A DNA stretch of 64,000 bases, taken from NCBI RefSeq assembly GCF_007829885.1, contig NZ_VIWW01000001.1:992001-1056000 (forward strand), read 5' to 3'. Below, piece after piece: positions 1 to 6,828 of this stretch. The DNA comes from Streptomyces brevispora (GTDB taxonomy: Bacteria > Actinomycetota > Actinomycetes > Streptomycetales > Streptomycetaceae). Every line of letters begins with the position of its first letter. Positions within the stretch are counted from its first letter, which is position 1. Below the pieces are notes generated by a model that ran no database searches, had not been told where the DNA came from, and saw nothing but the letters and a program-made list of their open reading frames with translations. The position numbers were made by a program, and so were the translations under genes.

Positions 1-1571
1 TCGGCTCCCCTGGTGCCGCGGACGAGGGTCGGTTCGATCCGGACGCCGCCGTTGGCGATCGTGGAGTAGATCGAGGCGGCCTGCACGGCGTTGAGCGAGA
101 GCCCCTGGCCGAACGGGATCGTGTACTGCTGCGAGGTCGACCAGTCCTGCGGCTTGGCGAGGATGCCGGGGGTCTCACCCGGGTAGCCGAGTCCGGTCGG
201 TGAGCCGATGCCGAACTTGCGCAGGTAGGAGTAGAGGGTCTTGTTGGCCTGGGCCTGGGTCTTCCCGAGCTGCCCGGTGGCCAGGATGGTGCCGATGTTG
301 CTGGACTTGGCGAGTACGCCGTTGAGCGTCAGGTACCAGGTGGGGTGGTCGATGTCGTCCTTGAAGAGCCGGTCGCCGCGGTGCAGCCGGTTGGGGACTG
401 TGACGTGGGTGCCGGGGGTGGCGACGCCCTCCTCCAGCACTGCGGCCATGGACATGACCTTGCTGGTGGAGCCGGGCTCGTACGCGTCCTGGAGCGCGGC
501 GTTGCCCAGCGACGCGGCGTCGGCCTGCGAGAGGTCGTTGGGGTCGAAGCCGGGGGCGTTGGCCATGGCGAGCACCTCGCCGGTCCGGGTGTTCTGCACG
601 ATCACGTAGCCGCGGTCGGCCTTGGACTTCTTCACCTGGTCGGAGATGGCCTTCTGGGCCGCCCACTGGATGTCGCGGTCGATGGTCAGTTCGATGTCGG
701 AGCCCGCGACGGCCGGGACCTCCTTGGTGCCTGCCGTGGGCACCCGGCGGCCGCCGGACTGGGCGTACTTGATCGTGCCGTCCTCGCCCGCGAGCTCCTT
801 GTCCAGCTGCGATTCCAGGCCGCCCGCGCCCTTGCCCTCGGCGTTGACGTAACCCAGTATCCCGGCGGCGAGCCCGCCGTTGGGATAGACCCGCTTGGTG
901 GTCGACTCCTGGAAGACACCGGCCAGCACATTGGCTCCGGGGCCGCCGGCCGCCTTGTCCTTGCGGGCCTTCTCGGCGAAGACCGACTTGAGGTCCTTGA
1001 TCTGCTTCCAGACCTGCGGGGTCTGCCGGCGGGCCAGCACCGCGTACCGGCTCTTGGGCTTCGCCAGCTTCTTCGTCAACTCGGCGGCGTCGGTGCCGAG
1101 GATGGGCGCGAGCAGGGCAGCCGCCTGCTGGGGGGCGTCCGGGGCCTTGCTGTCGGCCGGTGTGAACATCTTGGGGTCGGCGGTGATGTCGTACGCGTCG
1201 ACGCTGGTGGCCAGCGCGATGCCGCTGCGGTCGGTGATCTCGCCGCGCTCGGCGGCGACGGTGTAGCTGAGGTAGCGGTTCATGTCGGCCTTGGCGGCGT
1301 ACGCGCTGGCATCGACGGCCTGGACCTGGAGGAGCCTGACGACGAACGCGATCATGACGAGGGTCAGGGCGAGGCTGACCATCCGCAGCCGCGGGCGCGG
1401 GCTGCCGAGCCGCAGCGGACGGCCGGAGCGGCTGCGTGGCGCCCGCCCGCGCGGAGCGGCGGACGAGGACCGCCGTCGTGCGTCGGGGCGGGGACGGCCG
1501 GAGCGGGCCGCCGCGTTACGGGGGCGTGCCGGGCCGGGGACCCGGCGGCGCGGTGGTTCCTTGGAGGGCAC
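1..1571 (-). CDS. ftsI: Peptidoglycan D,D-transpeptidase FtsI (PBP3), 3' end cut by window
   Basis: Class B penicillin-binding protein that cross-links septal peptidoglycan during cell division, anchored in the membrane with its catalytic domain outside. About 523 codons are present; the C-terminus, with the KTG box, lies beyond the left edge. A basic N-terminal tail rich in R/P/S precedes one membrane helix (SLALTLVMIAFVVRLLQV, about residues 60-78). The PBP dimerisation domain follows. The active-site SxxK is seen as EPGSTSKVMSM and the SxN motif as KSSNIGT. The GTG start at 1571 gives a VPSKEPPRRR opening like other Streptomyces FtsI proteins, as I remember them. It starts 4 nt after the ftsL stop, so it is translationally coupled in an rsmH-ftsL-ftsI operon. 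Confidence 0.95.
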   Translation of the reverse strand, partial: MPSKEPPRRRVPGPARPRNAAARSGRPRPDARRRSSSAAPRGRAPRSRSGRPLRLGSPRPRLRMVSLALTLVMIAFVVRLLQVQAVDASAYAAKADMNRYLSYTVAAERGEITDRSGIALATSVDAYDITADPKMFTPADSKAPDAPQQAAALLAPILGTDAAELTKKLAKPKSRYAVLARRQTPQVWKQIKDLKSVFAEKARKDKAAGGPGANVLAGVFQESTTKRVYPNGGLAAGILGYVNAEGKGAGGLESQLDKELAGEDGTIKYAQSGGRRVPTAGTKEVPAVAGSDIELTIDRDIQWAAQKAISDQVKKSKADRGYVIVQNTRTGEVLAMANAPGFDPNDLSQADAASLGNAALQDAYEPGSTSKVMSMAAVLEEGVATPGTHVTVPNRLHRGDRLFKDDIDHPTWYLTLNGVLAKSSNIGTILATGQLGKTQAQANKTLYSYLRKFGIGSPTGLGYPGETPGILAKPQDWSTSQQYTIPFGQGLSLNAVQAASIYSTIANGGVRIEPTLVRGTRGA

Positions 1572-1575
1572 TGCG

Positions 1576-2196
1576 TCACCTGCCGGGGCTCGTGGAGGGC
1601 TGGTCTGCCGGGGTACGGGGGCTCGCCGAGCCGCCCGGCCCGGCCGCGGGGGTGCCGGACCCTGCCGCGGGCGTACTCGGCCCGGCCGCGGGGGCGCCGG
1701 CCGCGCTGCCCGCAGGGGTGGGGCCGGGCGGACCGGAGGCGGGTGCCGGGCTCGCGGCGGGCTGCGGCGGTGCGGCGGGCTGCGGCGGCGGCACGGTGGT
1801 CTTCTGCGGCGACGCGGTGGCCGGCTCGGCTGCGGCGGCCGAGGGCACGCCCCGGACCGTGCCGTCGGGGCCCAGGAAGACGGGGCTGCCGCCGGGGACC
1901 ATGCCCAGTTCCCGGGCCCGCCGGGCCAGGGCGTCGGGCTCGGCGGAACTGTCGACGTCGTGCTGGAGCGCCTGTTGCTCGTCGGTGAGGTCGGTGGTCC
2001 GCTTCTTCAGCTCGCTCAGCCGGAACGATCCTTCGTTGAGCGCGGAGTTCAGCAGGAGCAGGGTGATCAGGCCGCCGCCCAGGAGCAGGACGACCAGCAG
2101 CACGAAGGGGGTCCGGGCCGCCTTGCTCGGCCCGGCCGGCATCAGCCGGGTGAGCCGTGCGGCACGCCCTTTCAACTGCCCGGCCGCTTTGCTCAC
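1576..2196 (-). CDS. ftsL: Septum-site protein FtsL-like
   Basis: Small bitopic division protein expected to work with FtsB/FtsQ in activating septal wall synthesis. A short basic cytoplasmic part is followed by one membrane segment (FVLLVVLLLGGGLITLLLLN), then a short coiled-coil stretch (FRLSELKKRTTDLTDEQQAL) and an RRARELGMVPGG motif typical of actinobacterial FtsL. It ends in a long P/A/S-rich extracellular tail. I chose the GTG at 2196 (MSKAAGQLKG), which has a purine-rich stretch before it. An in-frame GTG at 2277 would add 27 residues and overlap rsmH by 32 nt. It lies between rsmH and ftsI, the classical position. Function is assigned from position and topology, since FtsL sequences diverge strongly. 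Confidence 0.85.
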   Translation of the reverse strand: MSKAAGQLKGRAARLTRLMPAGPSKAARTPFVLLVVLLLGGGLITLLLLNSALNEGSFRLSELKKRTTDLTDEQQALQHDVDSSAEPDALARRARELGMVPGGSPVFLGPDGTVRGVPSAAAAEPATASPQKTTVPPPQPAAPPQPAASPAPASGPPGPTPAGSAAGAPAAGPSTPAAGSGTPAAGPGGSASPRTPADQPSTSPGR

Positions 2197-2245
2197 CGCG
2201 CCGCCCCGTCCCTCGCCGCTGTGCGGGCGCCGGGGCTCCGGGGGC

Positions 2246-3211
2246 TCATCGCTCCTCCGCCCGGATCCGCTGGGCACCGCGCAGCCTGGCGGGGGCGGCG
2301 CGCCGGTTCTCGGCGACCTCCTCCTCGGTGGGCAGCTCCGCGCCGCGCGTCAGCAGTTTCAGCCGGGGCTGGTAGCGCTCGGGGACGACCGGGAGCCCGG
2401 CCGGAGCGGTGTTGGCGGCGCCGGCCGCCAACACCTGCTTGACCAGCCGGTCCTCCAGCGAGTGGTACGAGAGGACGGCGATGCGCCCGCCGACGTCGAG
2501 GCTCCGCACGGCGGCCGGGATCGCCCGTTCCAGCACGGAGAGCTCGCCGTTCACCTCGATGCGCAGTGCCTGGAAGGTGCGTTTGGCGGGGTTGCCGCCG
2601 GTGCGCTTGGCGGCCTGCGGCAGCGAGTCACGGATCAGCTCGACGAGCCTGGCGCTGTTGCTGAAGGGTTCCTTCTCGCGTTCGCGGACGACGGCGGAGA
2701 CGATCCGCTTGGCCTGCTTCTCCTCGCCGTACGCCCGCAGGATCCGGACCAGTTCGCCCGGCGGGTAGGTGTTGAGCACCTCGGCCGCACCGATGCCGGT
2801 CGTCTGGTCCATGCGCATGTCGAGCGGGGCGTCCTGGGCGTACGCGAACCCTCGGTCGGCCTCGTCCAGTTGCATGGAGGAGACGCCGAGGTCGAACAGG
2901 ATTCCCTGGACCTTGGGCACGCCGAGCCGGGCGAGCACCTCGGGCAGTTCGTCGTACACGGCGTGCACCAGTGTGGCGCGGTCGCCGTAGGGGGCGAGCC
3001 GCTCGCCCGAGAGACGCAGCGCCTCCCTGTCCCGGTCCAGCGCGATCAGCCGGGCGGTGGGGAAGGCGGAGAGCAGTGCCTCGCTGTGTCCGCCGAGGCC
3101 CAGCGTGCAGTCGACGACCACGGGCGGCTGCGGTCCCGGTGCCTCGAGAGCCGGGGCCAACAGGTCCAGGCACCGCTGGAGCATCACCGGGACGTGTCGG
3201 GTCTGGCTCAT
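2246..3211 (-). CDS. rsmH: 16S rRNA (cytosine1402-N4)-methyltransferase RsmH (MraW)
   Basis: SAM-dependent enzyme that N4-methylates C1402 in the decoding centre of 16S rRNA; 321 aa, the usual family length. The protein opens [20 protein letters not shown]. The SAM-binding motif [16 protein letters not shown], the [17 protein letters not shown] block and the late [15 protein letters not shown] motif are all present. The ATG at 3211 was chosen because an HVPVML-type N-terminus is conserved; the open frame extends upstream but has no family similarity. No mraZ gene is found upstream. Instead a leader of about 200 nt precedes the gene. It is the first gene of the rsmH-ftsL-ftsI block. Confidence 0.96.
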   Translation of the reverse strand: MSQTRHVPVMLQRCLDLLAPALEAPGPQPPVVVDCTLGLGGHSEALLSAFPTARLIALDRDREALRLSGERLAPYGDRATLVHAVYDELPEVLARLGVPKVQGILFDLGVSSMQLDEADRGFAYAQDAPLDMRMDQTTGIGAAEVLNTYPPGELVRILRAYGEEKQAKRIVSAVVREREKEPFSNSARLVELIRDSLPQAAKRTGGNPAKRTFQALRIEVNGELSVLERAIPAAVRSLDVGGRIAVLSYHSLEDRLVKQVLAAGAANTAPAGLPVVPERYQPRLKLLTRGAELPTEEEVAENRRAAPARLRGAQRIRAEER

Positions 3212-3411
3212 GCGCCCTCTCAGGCTCAGGTCCCGGGTGGCTGCACGTACGGCCTGGTCCCCGCCCGCTCGCGAAGGGGAGGTCCGCCGGCGCCGGGGAA
3301 GTGGCGTCAGCCGACCGGCGAGCGGGAGAGGGCCGGGCCGTACGGACGCCGCGCACACGGGGAAATTCGGAATGTGCAGGGTGTCGGTAACTTCCCGTCA
3401 CTTTAGTCCAC
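3212..3411 (-). promoter_or_regulatory. Long structured 5' leader of rsmH (candidate mraW RNA)
   Basis: About 200 nt before rsmH contain no convincing gene. On the minus strand a TAAAGT hexamer at 3401-3406 could be a -10 box. It is followed by GTGACGGGAAGTTACCG and several G/C-rich pairing segments. Established knowledge: an 'mraW RNA' motif has been described in the 5' leaders of actinobacterial mraW genes. I cannot align this leader to that model by eye, so the assignment is only a candidate. Confidence 0.3.
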
Positions 3412-3471
3412 CCTGCCATTCGATCGATTCCCGATCAATCAACCCGGCAGCGCGTCGGCCCTCCCTTTTGT

Positions 3472-3517
3472 TCACCCGGTCGGGTGACCGAGTGTGAGGC
3501 TTGTGGGTTACCTCACA
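3472..3517. repeat. Two inverted repeats in the rsmH / carbonic anhydrase divergent region
   Basis: TCACCCG-GT-CGGGTGA (3472-3487) is a compact palindrome. TGTGAGG (3493-3499) and CCTCACA (3511-3517) form a second inverted repeat with an 11-nt spacer. Both lie between the divergent starts at 3211 and 3590. They could be operators or short hairpins; nothing identifies the binder. Confidence 0.5.
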
Positions 3518-3576
3518 ACAAATGCCGTTGACGTTCTTTGTCCGCTTCCACGCCACGCCGGAGCGGCCGGCGCGAC

Positions 3577-3582
3577 TAACGT
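3577..3582 (+). promoter_or_regulatory. -10 box, predicted leaderless start of the carbonic anhydrase gene
   Basis: TAACGT lies exactly 7 nt before the ATG at 3590, and no Shine-Dalgarno sequence is visible. This geometry places the transcription start at the A of the ATG. No clear -35 is seen. Confidence 0.4.
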
Positions 3583-3589
3583 CTTGTCC

Positions 3590-4153
3590 ATGTCGACTTC
3601 CGCGCATTCCCCCGCCGAGCCTTCCGCCCCCGTCGCCGGCCAGGCCCGCACCGGTGGCACGGTCACCGACCACCTCGTCAAGGCGAACGTCCACTACGCG
3701 GCCGAGTTCAGCGATCCCGGCATGGACGCGAAGCCGGTGCTGCGCGTCGCCGTGGTCGCCTGCATGGACGCCCGGCTCGACCTGCACAAGGCGCTCGGTC
3801 TGGCGCTCGGCGACTGCCACACCATCCGCAACGCGGGCGGCGTGGTCACCGACGACGTGATCCGCTCGCTGACCATCAGCCAGCGGGCCCTCGGCACCCG
3901 CAGCGTGATACTGATCCACCACACGAACTGCGGCATGGAGTCGATCACCGAGGAGTTCCGTCAGGAGCTGGAGGCGGAGGTCGGCCAGCGCCCCGTCTGG
4001 GCCGTGGAGGCCTACAGTGACGCGGACCAGGACGTGCGGCAGTCGATGCAGCGTGTCCGCACCTCGCCGTTCCTGCTGCACAACGATGATGTGCGCGGCT
4101 TCGTCTTCGATGTGACCAGCGGTCTGCTGCGCGAGATCCTTCCGACTTCCTGA
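3590..4153 (+). CDS. Beta-class carbonic anhydrase
   Basis: 187-aa zinc enzyme interconverting CO2 and bicarbonate, probably cytoplasmic. The beta-class zinc and catalytic residues are visible in AVVACMDARLD (Cys, with the Asp-Arg dyad) and in IHHTNCGM (His and Cys ligands). A GDCHTIRNAGG motif lies between them. It resembles the short actinobacterial/mycobacterial beta-CA type rather than the longer plant type. The first ~25 residues are a Ser/Ala/Pro-rich tail. It is divergent from rsmH and stands alone; the next gene begins 242 nt downstream. The start ATG at 3590 has no ribosome-binding site but has a -10-like TAACGT 7 nt upstream, suggesting a leaderless mRNA. Confidence 0.92.
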   Translation: MSTSAHSPAEPSAPVAGQARTGGTVTDHLVKANVHYAAEFSDPGMDAKPVLRVAVVACMDARLDLHKALGLALGDCHTIRNAGGVVTDDVIRSLTISQRALGTRSVILIHHTNCGMESITEEFRQELEAEVGQRPVWAVEAYSDADQDVRQSMQRVRTSPFLLHNDDVRGFVFDVTSGLLREILPTS

Positions 4154-4213
4154 CCTCCGGGAAGAGCCCATCGGGCGTCGAAAAACCCTCTCAACCCGGC
4201 ATATCGCCCCGAG

Positions 4214-4222
4214 TTGTCCACA
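4214..4222 (+). promoter_or_regulatory. Single DnaA-box-like 9-mer
   Basis: TTGTCCACA matches the known Streptomyces DnaA box exactly. It sits alone in the space between the carbonic anhydrase and moxR genes. A single box is not an origin and may be chance or a titration/regulatory site. Confidence 0.35.
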
Positions 4223-4272
4223 GGCGAGTGACACGAAGCGGTAACCGCAACAAGAATGCGGGTGTGGCACCC

Positions 4273-4291
4273 CGCCGGACGTCGTCCGGCG
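4273..4291 (+). terminator. Hairpin between carbonic anhydrase and moxR
   Basis: CGCCGGAC-GTC-GTCCGGCG forms an 8-bp stem with a 3-nt loop, 105 nt before the moxR start. There is no U-run. It could end the carbonic anhydrase transcript or be part of the moxR leader. Confidence 0.4.
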
Positions 4292-4395
4292 AGGTGTCCG
4301 TATTTCGGGGAGGGCCGGGCCGCACAAGGGCACCGGCCCGTGACTGGGGAATCCCGTGCTCCTGGTGAGCGTGGGGCAGGGCCGAGGAGGGCCGG

Positions 4396-5445
4396 GTGAC
4401 GACCTATGACGATCGAGCGAGCCTCACAGATCTGACCACCACAGCGGAGCGGGTGCGCAGGTCGGTGGAGAGTGTGATCGAGGGCAAGCCTGAGGTCGTA
4501 CGGCTTTCGCTGACCGTGCTGCTCGCGGAGGGACATCTGCTGATCGAGGATGTTCCCGGCGTCGGCAAGACCATGCTGGCCAAGGCGCTGGCACGGTCCG
4601 TCGACTGCTCGGTGCGACGCATTCAGTTCACACCGGACCTGCTGCCCTCGGACATCACCGGGGTGTCCATCTTCGACCAGCAGCGTCGCGAGTTCGAGTT
4701 CAAACCGGGCGCGATCTTCGCCCAGATCGTGATCGGCGACGAGATCAACCGCGCCTCGCCCAAGACCCAGTCCGCGCTGCTGGAGTCGATGGAGGAGCGC
4801 CAGGTCACGATCGACGGGCACAGCTATGAGCTGCCCGACCCGTTCATGGTCGTGGCCACCCAGAACCCGGTGGAGATGGAGGGCACGTATCCGCTGCCCG
4901 AGGCCCAGCGCGACCGGTTCATGGCCAGGGTGTCGATCGGCTATCCCAGCCCCGAGGCCGAGCTCCAGATGCTCGATGTGCACGGCGGCGTCTCGCCCCT
5001 CGACGATCTGCAGCCGGTGGCGCACGCACACGACATCGTGAAGCTGATCGAAGCGGTACGGACGGTCCATGTCGCCGACGCCGTCCGCCGGTACGCGGTG
5101 CAGCTCGTCGGGGCCACCCGCGGCCATCCCGATCTCAGACTCGGCGCCTCGCCGCGCGCCACCCTGCATCTCCTGCGTGCGGCGAAGGCCTCCGCGGCAC
5201 TGAGCGGCCGGGACTACTGCCTGCCCGACGACGTGCAGGCGCTGGCGGTCGCGGTGCTCGCACACCGTCTGCTGCCGACCGCACAGGCCCAGCTGAACCG
5301 CCGTACCGCCGAGCAGGTCGTGCTGGAGATCCTCCAGCAGACACCGGTGCCGACCGCGGCGGGCGGCGCGTCCGTCCCGGTGCCGCAGCATCAGCCGGGC
5401 GCCTCGTACGGCAGTCGGCAGCAGCCCGGCGTACGGCGGCTCTGA
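4396..5445 (+). CDS. MoxR-family AAA+ ATPase
   Basis: 349-aa AAA+ ATPase, expected to act as a chaperone or assembly factor with the DUF58 and transglutaminase proteins encoded next. Walker A is GVGKTMLAKAL (near residue 55), Walker B is IGDEINRASP, and the sensor-1 region is VVATQNPVEMEGTYPLPEAQ, diagnostic for MoxR. The C-terminal lid carries GASPRAT. Start is GTG 4396 behind a GAGGAGGG ribosome-binding site. The stop TGA overlaps the next start (5443-5447), so the pair is translationally coupled. The substrate cannot be read from the sequence. Confidence 0.95.
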   Translation: MTTYDDRASLTDLTTTAERVRRSVESVIEGKPEVVRLSLTVLLAEGHLLIEDVPGVGKTMLAKALARSVDCSVRRIQFTPDLLPSDITGVSIFDQQRREFEFKPGAIFAQIVIGDEINRASPKTQSALLESMEERQVTIDGHSYELPDPFMVVATQNPVEMEGTYPLPEAQRDRFMARVSIGYPSPEAELQMLDVHGGVSPLDDLQPVAHAHDIVKLIEAVRTVHVADAVRRYAVQLVGATRGHPDLRLGASPRATLHLLRAAKASAALSGRDYCLPDDVQALAVAVLAHRLLPTAQAQLNRRTAEQVVLEILQQTPVPTAAGGASVPVPQHQPGASYGSRQQPGVRRL

Positions 5446-6818
5446 TGACCGCCGGGGGGCCCAGCGCGATGGACGACAGCGATGACAAGGGTGGTCTGCG
5501 GGCCGCGCTGAGCGGGCTGACCACGCGCGGAAGGTCCTTCCTCGCGGCCGGCATCGCCGCCGCGGTCTGCGCCTATGTGCTGGGCCAGGCGGACCTGCTG
5601 CGCGTCGGGCTGCTGCTCGCCGTGCTGCCGCTGGTCTGTGTGACGGTGCTCTTCCGGACCCGCTACCGGGTCGCGGGCACCCGGCGGCTCTCGCCGTCCC
5701 GGGTGCCCGCGGGCACCGAGGCGCGGGTCCATCTGCGGATGGACAACATCTCCCGGCTGCCCACCGGTCTGCTGATGCTCCAGGACCGGGTGCCGTACGT
5801 GCTCGGGCCGCGGCCCCGCTTCGTCCTGGACCGGGTGGAGCCGGGCGGCCGGCGCGATGTGTCCTACCGGGTGCGGTCCGATCTGCGGGGGCGCTATCCG
5901 CTCGGTCCGCTGCAACTGCGGCTGAGCGATCCGTTCGGGATGTGCGAGCTGACGCGCTCGTTCAGCGATTACGACACGCTCGTCGTCATCCCGCGCACCG
6001 AGCCGCTGCCGCCGGTACGGCTGGCGGGCGAGTCCTCCGGGTACGGCGAGGGGCGGCAGCGGTCGCTGGCGCTGGCCGGCGAGGACGACGTGATTCCGCG
6101 CGGCTACCGGCACGGCGACGATCTGCGCCGGGTCCACTGGCGCTCCACCGCGCGCTACGGCGAGCTGATGGTGCGCCGCGAGGAGCAGCCGCAGCGGGCC
6201 AGATGCACGGTGATGCTGGACACCAGGCAGATCGCGTATCAGGGGACGGGGCCCGACTCGGCGTTCGAGTGGGCCGTTTCGGGGGCCGCCTCCGCGCTGG
6301 TGCACATGCTGGAACGGGGCTTCGCGGTCCGGCTGCTGACGGACGAGGGCGACGCGCTGCCGGACGGCCACGCCGGCTCCGGCCAGGACTCCGCGGCCGC
6401 GGCCGGGCTGATGATGGACACCCTTGCCGTCGTCGACCACTCCGACGGGGGCGGGCTCTCCCGTGCGTACGACGTGCTGCGCGGCGGCAACGAGGGCCTG
6501 CTGATCGCCTTCCTCGGCGACCTGGACGAGGAGCAGGCGGCGGTGGCTGCCCGGATGCGGCAGCGCAGTGGCGGCGCCGTCGCGTTCGTGCTGGACAGCG
6601 CCGCCTGGGTGCACGGTGAATCGCCCGCCACCGAGGCGGCGTCCGAGCAGCGGCTGCGGCTGCTGCGCGAGTCGGGCTGGACGGCGGTCGCGGTCAAGCC
6701 GGGAGCGGATCTCGCCCGGCTGTGGCAGCAGGCGAGCCATCTGGGTTCGCTGACGCAGTCCGCCGCCGTGGGCGGCACAACGGGCGGTACGACAGGTTTC
6801 TCCAGTGGTTGGTCATGA
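5445..6818 (+). CDS. DUF58 (von Willebrand A-like) membrane protein
   Basis: 457 aa. Two membrane helices near the N-terminus (about residues 30-70) are followed by a beta-rich segment and the DUF58 signature GDDLRRVHWRSTARYGELMV. A VWA-like fold with CTVMLDTRQIA comes after it. Proteins of this family are encoded with MoxR ATPases and transglutaminases in many bacteria, where they form an envelope-associated complex of unclear purpose. The start overlaps the moxR stop by one base, and the following transglutaminase start is 10 nt after this stop. The three genes therefore look like one operon. Confidence 0.92.
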   Translation: MTAGGPSAMDDSDDKGGLRAALSGLTTRGRSFLAAGIAAAVCAYVLGQADLLRVGLLLAVLPLVCVTVLFRTRYRVAGTRRLSPSRVPAGTEARVHLRMDNISRLPTGLLMLQDRVPYVLGPRPRFVLDRVEPGGRRDVSYRVRSDLRGRYPLGPLQLRLSDPFGMCELTRSFSDYDTLVVIPRTEPLPPVRLAGESSGYGEGRQRSLALAGEDDVIPRGYRHGDDLRRVHWRSTARYGELMVRREEQPQRARCTVMLDTRQIAYQGTGPDSAFEWAVSGAASALVHMLERGFAVRLLTDEGDALPDGHAGSGQDSAAAAGLMMDTLAVVDHSDGGGLSRAYDVLRGGNEGLLIAFLGDLDEEQAAVAARMRQRSGGAVAFVLDSAAWVHGESPATEAASEQRLRLLRESGWTAVAVKPGADLARLWQQASHLGSLTQSAAVGGTTGGTTGFSSGWS

Positions 6819-6828
6819 GGGGACGGTC

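Noticed and set aside
345..1988. Long open frame on the plus strand opposite ftsI
   Set aside because: Antisense to a clear FtsI sequence; translation is low-complexity G/R/A-rich, typical of shadow frames in high-GC DNA.
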